Below are positions 55,485-64,000 of a stretch of 64,000 nt of DNA, one piece after another. The stretch spans positions 1-64,000 of the forward strand of contig NSJM01000002.1 in NCBI GenBank assembly GCA_002634395.1, in the 5' to 3' direction. Source of the stretch: Candidatus Methylomirabilis sp. (lineage in GTDB: Bacteria > Methylomirabilota > Methylomirabilia > Methylomirabilales > Methylomirabilaceae). The notes under the pieces were generated by a model, which made no database searches, was not told where the DNA came from, and was given only the letters and a program-made list of their open reading frames with translations. Within the stretch, counting starts at the first letter, position 1. The number at the start of each line of letters is the position of its first letter. The translations under genes and the position numbers were made by a program.

Positions 55485-56393
55485 ATGAAACCCTATCTGC
55501 GACGCCGACTACTCGTGGTCGGTTGTCTGATTCTCCTCCTCGCAAGCTCTGGGTGTGCAACCATCGATCTGTTTGCATCGAAGCCGGCTGAGACTCCTGC
55601 CGGATCGGATCGCGAGTTGGTACGCCAGGCTGAGGCGGCCATTGCCCTGAAGAAGTACGACGAGGGACGCAAGCACCTTCAGCACCTGATCAACCATTTT
55701 CCTGAAAGTGAGATGGTTCCGACGGCTCGCCTGAGCGTTGGTCGCACCTACTTCGATGAGAAAAGGTACGATGAGGCGCGCGTCGAGTACCAACGGTTCA
55801 TCGAACTGTTTCCACAACATGAGCAGGTTGATGAAGCCCAGTACTATACAGGACTCTCTTATTTTCGTCAGATAGAGAAGACGGACCGTGATCAGACGAT
55901 GACCACAAAGGCGGCCAGGGAGTTTCAGGCCCTGATCAGCGAATTCCGCAACTCTCAGTTCGCACCGGACGCGCAGGCCAAAGTAGTAGAGTGCCGTCGG
56001 CAACTCGCCCAAAGAGAGCTGTACGTCGGTAAGTTTTACTTTCACCGTGAGGCGTATGGTTCCGCCATTTCGCGATTTGAGTCGATGTTGAAGGAATACC
56101 CGAGTTCCGAGCTCAACGACCAGGCCCTTTACTATCTTGGCGAGTCACTCTGGGAACTCGAGCAGAAAGAACCGGCCAAAGCCACCTTTCAGCGTCTTAT
56201 CGCGGAGTTTCCGGATTCCGACGTGACTCCGTTGGCCGCAAAGCGGATCGGACTGGCCTTTGCCCAGGGTACGCGTAGTCGCAAGCCCTCCGCTGGTTTC
56301 CTGGGCATCACGTTCACTACGATGTCCGATGCCCTTTCAGAGTTGGGGGACTCTATTTTGGACAGTTCGGTCTGGCAAGCTGGGACGCCGTAG
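55485..56393 (+). CDS. bamD: BamD-like outer-membrane lipoprotein
   Basis: A protein of 302 residues with a lipoprotein signal (LLVVGCLILLLASSGC) and tetratricopeptide repeats: EAAIALKKYDEGRKHLQHLI, ARLSVGRTYFDEKRYDEARV, and FYFHREAYGSAISRFESMLK. The repeat spacing fits BamD/YfiO of the beta-barrel assembly machine. The C-terminal about 40 residues are extra and have no assignment. CpoB-like proteins are an alternative. Confidence 0.82.
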   Translation: MKPYLRRRLLVVGCLILLLASSGCATIDLFASKPAETPAGSDRELVRQAEAAIALKKYDEGRKHLQHLINHFPESEMVPTARLSVGRTYFDEKRYDEARVEYQRFIELFPQHEQVDEAQYYTGLSYFRQIEKTDRDQTMTTKAAREFQALISEFRNSQFAPDAQAKVVECRRQLAQRELYVGKFYFHREAYGSAISRFESMLKEYPSSELNDQALYYLGESLWELEQKEPAKATFQRLIAEFPDSDVTPLAAKRIGLAFAQGTRSRKPSAGFLGITFTTMSDALSELGDSILDSSVWQAGTP

Positions 56394-56426
56394 CAATGAC
56401 GATGCGTTCGTAGAGAAGGGCTTTTT

Positions 56427-57410
56427 ATGCCCTCCCGTTTATCGGGCGTGGAGAAAGCCCGCCCCTGCCTTACAAGCGGGACCGGCCATTCGAATCGGCC
56501 GCCATCTCTTGGACACGAGACCCGCGCGCTACTCCGCCAATACCATCTACTGCCGAAACGAGGCCTCGGGCAAAGTTTCCTCGTCTCCCCTACAATTCGC
56601 GATCTGATCTTTTGCGCGGCTGAGGTGAAGCCGGATGATCTCGTGGTGGAGATCGGTCCCGGTACCGGTGTCCTGACCGAGGGTCTTGCTGAACGGGCGG
56701 GTGGGCTGATCGCCATCGAGCGGGATCCTGGGCTCCATCGGCTGTTGACGGAACGTCTCGGGAATCGCCCCAGGGTTTCATTGATCTGCGCTGACGCCCT
56801 CAGCTTCGATTTCGCGAGCGTTCTCGATACAATGCTCCCGAAGCATAAACAAGCGAAGCTGATTTCAAATCTTCCTTATTCGGTGGCCACTCCCCTGCTC
56901 CTTCAATTGATCCCGTTGCGGCGGTGTTTCTCCTTCCTCCTGGTGATGGTGCAGCGAGAGGTGGCACAGCGACTTCTGGCGACCCCAGGCGCAGAGGGGT
57001 ACAGCGCCTTGACGCTCCGTTGTCACTACGAAGCGGATGCCTCAGTAGTGGCGCAGGTCCCGCGAACGGCTTTCTATCCAAGACCCGCAGTTGATTCGAC
57101 TATTGTTCGTCTCGATCTGCTCTCCGGGCCCAGGATATCAGTACAATCACCTGAGCTACTGTTTCGCGTCGTCCGAGCTGCCTTCGGACAGCGCAGGAAG
57201 ATGCTGCGTAATGCGTTGCTGCACGCCGACATCATGACGGAGCCCACAGCCCTGGAGCGAACCCTGATGGACGCGGGCATCGATCCGAAGCGCCGCGGCG
57301 AAACCCTGAGCCTCGATGAATTCGCTCGGCTCGCTGATCGTGTGTTTGCGATGGGCGCTATCTCACCTCAACAGGCCCTTTCGGGAGAAGAAGATCTTGC
57401 GCGCAACTGA
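56427..57410 (+). CDS. rsmA: 16S rRNA dimethyladenosine transferase
   Basis: KsgA/RsmA of 327 residues. GLGQSFLVSP, VVEIGPGTGVLTEGLAERAGG (SAM motif I), LICADALSFDF and SNLPYSVATPLLLQL (motif IV) dimethylate two adenines of 16S rRNA helix 45. The first about 35 residues are longer than usual but no internal start with a ribosome site exists. AGAAGGG lies upstream of the ATG at 56427. thiL follows 30 bases later. Confidence 0.93.
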   Translation: MPSRLSGVEKARPCLTSGTGHSNRPPSLGHETRALLRQYHLLPKRGLGQSFLVSPTIRDLIFCAAEVKPDDLVVEIGPGTGVLTEGLAERAGGLIAIERDPGLHRLLTERLGNRPRVSLICADALSFDFASVLDTMLPKHKQAKLISNLPYSVATPLLLQLIPLRRCFSFLLVMVQREVAQRLLATPGAEGYSALTLRCHYEADASVVAQVPRTAFYPRPAVDSTIVRLDLLSGPRISVQSPELLFRVVRAAFGQRRKMLRNALLHADIMTEPTALERTLMDAGIDPKRRGETLSLDEFARLADRVFAMGAISPQQALSGEEDLARN

Positions 57411-57440
57411 GCAGAACACGATCGCGCGGGAGGGTCTTCG

Positions 57441-58541
57441 ATGAAGGTATCGGCCATCGGGGAGTTTGCCCTGATCGAACGGATCAGGAACATTCTGCCC
57501 AAGCCGCACGATGCTTTATTTGGAATCGGTGACGACTGCGCCGCGTTGCGGCCCACACCAGGAAGAGATCTTCTGCTCACAACCGATCTGCTCGTCGATG
57601 GGATCGATTTCACTCGACAAACCACCACGCCTTTTCGCCTCGGGCGCAAGGCGATGGGAGTAAATCTGAGCGATATCGCCGCGATGGGGGGGTTGCCGCG
57701 TGCCGCGCTTGTCACGCTGGCAATCCCCGCTGAAGAAGAGATCGAGTTTGTCGATGAGCTGTATCGGGGCCTCCAGGAGGAAGGCGCGCGATTCGCGGTC
57801 GAGGTCATCGGCGGCGATCTTTCCGCCTCCACCGCCCTCATGATTAGCGTGACCCTGGTAGGCGAGGTGGAAACAGGACGGGCTGTCACCCGTTCCGGGG
57901 CAAGACCAGGGGAACGGATCTGGACTACAGGCCGGTTGGGTGCGGCAGCGGCAGGTCTCACGGCACTCAGAGCCGGCTGCCGCCTCCGGGATGATCAGGT
58001 CGGAATTCCCTTTGAAGTCTCCGACTCTCTCCGGGAGACTTTCAGACAGACCATCGAACGACATCTCTGCCCGATTCCACGGATTATGGAGGGAAGGGCC
58101 CTTGCGCAGGCCGGAGCCGCATCAGCTATGATCGACCTGAGCGATGGGCTGGCTTCGGACCTGGCACATCTATGCCGAGAAAGCGGGGTCTCGGCAACAA
58201 TCAGAGAGGATCAGGTCCCGATCGACCATGCGGCATCAGCCGTTGCGCAGCGCTTCGGTCACGAGCCGCTTGCCCTCGCGCTGCAGGGCGGAGAGGACTT
58301 CGAACTACTCTTTACGTCCTCGTGGGATCCCGCCGATATCGCTGCCATACTTCCTGATACGATCACTATCACAGCAATTGGGAAGATCGAGGAAGCAGGC
58401 TCAGGATGCCGACTCGAACGGCTGGATGGTAGCGCAGTTGCGCTGACCGGTGGTTACGATCATTTCAGGGGAACAGAGCGGCCAGCGATCAGCACGCAGC
58501 CGTCAGCTACTAATGTGATCCGGAGGGCCACAAGCTATTAG
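57441..58541 (+). CDS. thiL: Thiamine-monophosphate kinase
   Basis: PurM-like kinase of 366 residues. GIGDDCAALRPTPGRDLLLTTDLLVDGIDF, FRLGRKAMGVNLSDIAAMGG-type residues and GGEDFELLF are the family motifs. It phosphorylates thiamine phosphate to the pyrophosphate cofactor. The last about 30 residues (after GGYDHF) are extra. Confidence 0.94.
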   Translation: MKVSAIGEFALIERIRNILPKPHDALFGIGDDCAALRPTPGRDLLLTTDLLVDGIDFTRQTTTPFRLGRKAMGVNLSDIAAMGGLPRAALVTLAIPAEEEIEFVDELYRGLQEEGARFAVEVIGGDLSASTALMISVTLVGEVETGRAVTRSGARPGERIWTTGRLGAAAAGLTALRAGCRLRDDQVGIPFEVSDSLRETFRQTIERHLCPIPRIMEGRALAQAGAASAMIDLSDGLASDLAHLCRESGVSATIREDQVPIDHAASAVAQRFGHEPLALALQGGEDFELLFTSSWDPADIAAILPDTITITAIGKIEEAGSGCRLERLDGSAVALTGGYDHFRGTERPAISTQPSATNVIRRATSY

Positions 58542-58587
58542 TCTGTACAAGCAAGAATGTTTTGAGGGTTTGTAAGGAGGGATAAAG

Positions 58588-59025
58588 ATGCGGATGAGGA
58601 TATTTCACGGCCTTTGGGCGCTCGGATCTATTGTCGGCGCAGGCTTCAGGGGGGTTGTCACGATCATGGCCTTTACCGAAGGCCGACTGATGCGACAGTT
58701 CAGCCTTTCGAGGCGGGCCATCGCCTTCTCCTGTATTGTGTTGACGGGCCTGACCGTTGGCTCGACCTTGACACTACTTAACCTGATTCGGGGCCAATAT
58801 TACCTGACCCGCATGCAATATCTGGAGCGCGAAAACCGCGCGATGACCTCGCTCTTACAAGGGCAGGCCGAGCAGCTGGATAAACTCAAACTCGAAATGA
58901 CCAAGTTAAAGGAGTTCGAAGAGAGCGTGCGGCAGGTTACCGGTCTCGGCGTCGCGTTCGAGCCTCCGACAAGCGAGTCCGAATCCTCTAGCAGACGCGG
59001 GTCCTCAAGGGGCGGTCGGCCGTGA
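58588..59025 (+). CDS. Coiled-coil membrane protein resembling the N-terminus of M23 peptidases
   Basis: A protein of 145 residues. One helix (about 45-68: AIAFSCIVLTGLTVGSTLTL) is followed by a coiled coil (QYLERENRAMTSLLQGQAEQ and LDKLKLEMTKLKEFEESVRQ) and VTGLG. This order is the N-terminal part of many M23-type murein peptidases, but the catalytic LytM domain is absent and the protein ends in a Ser/Gly/Arg tail. GGAGGGA precedes the ATG. It ends five bases before the convergent eno. Confidence 0.55.
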   Translation: MRMRIFHGLWALGSIVGAGFRGVVTIMAFTEGRLMRQFSLSRRAIAFSCIVLTGLTVGSTLTLLNLIRGQYYLTRMQYLERENRAMTSLLQGQAEQLDKLKLEMTKLKEFEESVRQVTGLGVAFEPPTSESESSSRRGSSRGGRP

Positions 59026-59030
59026 CTATT

Positions 59031-61573
<2,543 letters not shown>

Positions 61574-61784
61574 CCTGATGTCCCCTGCTCTCGCTTGGTC
61601 ACTAGCGCCTATGGCGACACGCCGAACGCTACGAGGCTACGCACTGCCATCACTTCACCAACAACAGCGCATCAAAACCGCTCGAATATTATCACGCCCA
61701 CGGCTCCATGACCAGATGAAACACGTCCGGTCACTATCAAGAACTCTACTTTCCACTTGATACAAAAAGCCATGAGATCATCAT

Positions 61785-62055
61785 ATGATTTCGCAAGCGG
61801 GGGAGGGCTCGCCTTATCACGTGTTGCGGCACTCCATGGTGACCCACGTACCCGATGGCGGCTCCGACATCCGTAAGGTCCAAGAGTTGCTTGACCATCG
61901 GGACGTGAGGACAACAATGATCTATGATCTATACGCAGGTCCTGAATCGGGGTGGACTGGGGATCAGCAGCACTGATCGCCTCCGGGGTGGCCAGGATAG
62001 ACCGCCGAAGCTGGCCACGTTTGTCGGCCAGAATAGTCTTGACCGGTTGGGGTAA
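61785..62055 (+). pseudogene. Tyrosine recombinase C-terminal relic
   Basis: [20 protein letters not shown] and [16 protein letters not shown] are the C-terminal motifs (HxLRH and the catalytic Tyr) of integron/XerC-type integrases. After MIYDL the family ending [17 protein letters not shown] lies in another frame and runs to a stop at 62055. The N-terminal half is absent. A truncated and frameshifted integrase; no attC-like sites are seen nearby. Confidence 0.7.
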
Positions 62056-62222
62056 GTGTGGGATATATCGAATAAATTCGTCGTTGAGTAGTGGAGTCGT
62101 CTTGGGAGATAGACCATCGGCCTGTATCGTTCTCTACAGCAGCCCACACAGTTCGATTATAGGAAGTCTGGGTCGATTCGGCGGATGCATTAATGACTTT
62201 GTAAGACATTAAGAGAGTTGCA

Positions 62223-62467
62223 GTGCCGGCTTGCAGAGAATTCAACGTAAAGAGACTGGACCTTTTCGGGTCGCTCGCTCGCGAGGCGGGAACTGCTGGA
62301 AGCGATGTCGATCTCCTCGTTGAGTTCGAGGAGCCCGCTCTGCACCCCTCCAAGAGATTCTTCGGACTGCTCCATTATCTCGAAGATACCTTGGGGCGCA
62401 AGATTGACCTGCTCACGGTCAGCGGTCTCAGAAATCCCTATTTCCGCCGCAGGGTTCTCAAGGAGAG
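62223..62467 (+). pseudogene. MntA-like nucleotidyltransferase, frameshifted at the end
   Basis: Opens at a GTG and reads REFNVKRLDLFGSLAREAGT, then GSDVDLLVEFEEPA, the GSx-x-DxD nucleotidyltransferase core, and YLEDTLGRKIDLLTVSGLRN. After NPYFRRRVLKER the frame continues for 50 residues that do not fit the family (to 62618), overlapping HepT-like sequence in another frame. MntA is the AMP-transferring antitoxin of MntA-HepT. Confidence 0.6.
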
Positions 62468-62640
62468 GATGAACTCCTCAAGTACCTCTACGATATCAGA
62501 GAAGCTGCGTCGGCCATTCTCCGGTTCGTCCGTGGAAAAACGTTTGACGAATATGAGCAGGATGAATTACTCCGGAGTGGTGTTGAGTGAAAGTTCGAGA
62601 TTCTTGAAGAAGCGCTGAATAGAAAGAACGTTCTGCACAC
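62468..62640 (+). pseudogene. HepT-like toxin remnant
   Basis: In the frame of 62468 the reading is DELLKYLYDIREAASAILRF, then VRGKTFDEYEQDELLRSGVE and a TGA at 62588-62590, then KFEILEEALNR. This is the N-terminal half of a HepT (HEPN) toxin, with a CGA-to-TGA change as the simplest cause of the stop. The C-terminal half with the R-x4-H motif is missing, and no start codon is in place. Confidence 0.6.
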
Positions 62641-62857
62641 ACCTGCGTTGGGGGATATGGTGGACAAGCGTGTGAATCGAAACGAGAATCACACGGAAGT
62701 ATTCGCGCTGTACCCGCATACTATGCCGTCAGTATATTCAGTAGTTGAACGAGGGGGGAAGCCTTTTCTATCCGATCGGAACAAGAGCCTGTCATGCGCC
62801 TCCGGGTGAGGGTACGCTCATCCGGCAGACCGCTGACTAACAAGAGAGGAGGACATC

Positions 62858-63025
62858 ATGGCACGAAAGGATTGCCCGGATTGCGAGGGTGGGAAGTGTC
62901 ATCGGTGTGGAGGCGATGGAAAGACCGTTCCGACGCCAGAGCATCCACAAGGCATTACGTGTCCAAACTGCGGCGGTAACGGTAATTGCCAACGGTGCAG
63001 TGGCGCAGGATATCTCATGGAATGA
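62858..63025 (+). CDS. Tiny CxxC-rich zinc protein 1
   Basis: A protein of 55 residues with four CxxC motifs at 6-9, 14-17, 35-38 and 44-47, each followed by Gly-rich text (CPDCEGGKCHRCGGDGK and CPNCGGNGNCQRCSGAGY). The pattern is that of the DnaJ zinc-finger region (CxxCxGxG) without J-domain or substrate-binding domains. GAGAGGAGG precedes the ATG. Its stop overlaps the start of the next gene (ATGA). Function unknown. Confidence 0.7.
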   Translation: MARKDCPDCEGGKCHRCGGDGKTVPTPEHPQGITCPNCGGNGNCQRCSGAGYLME

Positions 63026-63270
63026 CAACACGCGAAAGATGTCCGGATTGCCAAGGCTCGGGCCACCCAATCTGTAAGAAATGCAACGGTGAGGCGAAAA
63101 TCAATTGTATTCGGTGCGGAGGCAGCACCCGGATCCCTATGCCAACGCGACTGGGGTACTCGCCATGCCCAGACTGCGATTCGTTTGGCAACATGAGATG
63201 CCCGTTTTGCGTCAACGGCAAAACTACCTCTATATGTGGACGTTGCGACGGACACGGCCAGCTCAGCTAG
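63022..63270 (+). CDS. Small CxxC-rich zinc protein 2
   Basis: A protein of 82 residues with six CxxC motifs (7-10, 18-21, 29-32, 49-52, 60-63, 72-75), for example ERCPDCQGSGHPICKKCNGE and RCPFCVNGKTTSICGRCDGHG. It looks like stacked DnaJ-type zinc ribbons. It starts inside the stop codon of protein 1, so both are made from one message. No membrane or catalytic segments. Function unknown. Confidence 0.7.
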   Translation: MTTRERCPDCQGSGHPICKKCNGEAKINCIRCGGSTRIPMPTRLGYSPCPDCDSFGNMRCPFCVNGKTTSICGRCDGHGQLS

Positions 63271-63450
63271 CCGACTCACGCTTATGAGCCTGTCTATCAA
63301 CCTCTTGCGGATCGCGTGGCGAGCATACGATCGCCAGGTGTTAGAGGTGACGTCGCAGATAGTTATCGTCTGCCACCACCCGCAGGGCTGGGTAGCATAC
63401 CCCTCTGTGTCAATATGAGTGAGACACCTGCCCCCCTTTAAATTATTAGT

Positions 63451-64000
63451 GGCTCTTCTCCCAAACGAGTGGGTAGAAAGTAGGCTGTGAATCGTCGAAC
63501 ATGGGCTCCGGACAAGAGTGTTCTGGGTTTAAAGTGATGCGAAAAGGTGGTACGTTTTACGGATGCGAAAAAAGAAGAGCCTTACAGATACCTATCGGTT
63601 CCCTGGATTCCGTCCCGACTCGCAGGTGCGAGGATGCTGTGGTGATCCGAGGGCCCGGATTCTTCGGCTCGTACGACGGGGAAAAAAACGGGTTGCGGCG
63701 CCTGCGGGCGATCGCATCGGACGTTTTACGATCGCAAGACGCGTCACATTCGGGATCTGTCATGTGGAGATACTCGCGTCTATCTGGAGGTCGAAATCCG
63801 GCGTGTCCTGTGCCAGAGCTGTGGCGCGGTGAGGCAGGAGCGCCCATCGTGGATCGCCGACAATCCCTTGTACGCGAAGCGGTTTGCCTTCTTTGTGGGA
63901 CGGCGCTGTCGAGCCTCTCCCCTGAAGGACGTGGCCAACGCGCTTCATCTGAACTGGAAGACGGTCAAGGCGCTGGACACGCAGTATATGCGCGAGCAAC
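63451..64000 (+). mobile_element. ISL3-type insertion sequence, left part
   Basis: GGCTCTTCTCCCAAACGAGT at 63451 resembles the GGCTCTTC-type terminal inverted repeat of ISL3 elements. The transposase gene begins 112 bases inside. AT-rich bases just outside (ATTATTAGT) would suit the 8-bp target duplication. The right end is beyond the window. Confidence 0.65.
63563..64000 (+). CDS. ISL3-family transposase, N-terminal part, with frame change
   Basis: From 63563 the frame reads KKKSLTDTYRFPGFRPDSQV and ARILRLVRRGKK. After the A7 run at 63682-63688 the transposase-like sequence is in the -1 frame: GCGACGRSHRTFYDRKTRHI, RRVLCQSCGAVRQERPSWIA and RFAFFVGRRCRASPLKDVAN, a zinc-ribbon plus HTH as in ISL3 transposases, open to the window end. 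Either a -1 slip at the A7 run makes the full protein, or an indel broke the gene. Confidence 0.6.

Noticed and set aside
62010-62110. Minus-strand frame reading LLNDEFIRYIPHLPQP
   Set aside because: Protein-like over a short span, but it runs into antisense of the integrase relic and has no start or family.

Overview
This 64 kb window is bacterial chromosome with balanced-to-high GC, dense operons and no rRNA genes. The gene set fits an autotrophic Gram-negative bacterium of the NC10 type ('Candidatus Methylomirabilis'-like). It has red-type (form IC) RuBisCO with CbbX, an archaeal-type PEP carboxylase and a beta carbonic anhydrase in one cluster, plus class I fructose-bisphosphatase, RpiA, a Pst system, Tat, siroheme/heme genes and an outer-membrane porin. 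The taxon is my inference from gene content, not a database match.

Layout. 1-2300: cluster of whole and broken PIN, DUF433/DUF5615 and VapBC toxin-antitoxin loci. 2366-5443: small metal-binding/zinc-ribbon proteins, a STAS protein and an OprP-like porin. 5584-12910: pstS-pstC-pstA-pstB-phoU, preceded by a four-unit 11-bp Pho-box-like array; PstC carries a large propeller-like domain and PhoU is fused to a DUF47 domain. 12963-16018 (minus): tatC, tatA/B, a stand-alone DUF47 protein, exbD, exbB. 16294-25523 (minus): ubiX, an HNH protein, maf, then glyA-nrdR-ccsA-hemA-hemC-cobA/hemD, a tetrapyrrole and cytochrome c maturation operon. 25692-27688: leuCD. 27807-34581 (minus): glycine-zipper lipoprotein, glnB-glnA behind a sigma-54 promoter, galT, a lipoprotein, and pxpA-pxpB-pxpC (5-oxoprolinase). 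34764-37416: an ACT protein, a gene split by an amber codon, Phd/ParE and DUF2442. 37429-39179: fbp-rpiA (Calvin cycle). 39346-42580: VapBC-like pair, DUF2442 pseudogene, Mrr-type nuclease, TumE-like pair. 42879-48033: cbbL-cbbS-cbbX-ppcA-can. 48034-50097: decayed nucleotidyltransferase locus, RelE/XRE pair, group II intron remnant, HEPN protein. 50607-59025: alr, tRNA-Leu, tig-clpP-clpX, bamD-like, rsmA, thiL, coiled-coil membrane protein. 59031-61573 (minus): eno and gdhA. 61785-64000: integrase relic, decayed MntA-HepT, a pair of tiny CxxC-rich zinc proteins and the left end of an ISL3-type element.

How it fits together. RuBisCO, its activase, fbp, rpiA, ppcA and carbonic anhydrase supply carbon fixation and anaplerosis. 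PII/GlnA/GdhA/PxpABC cover nitrogen and glutamate. The porin and the Pst/PhoU block cover phosphate. Between these housekeeping blocks lie short accessory islands dominated by toxin-antitoxin modules, about half of them visibly broken by single-base indels, nonsense codons or truncation.
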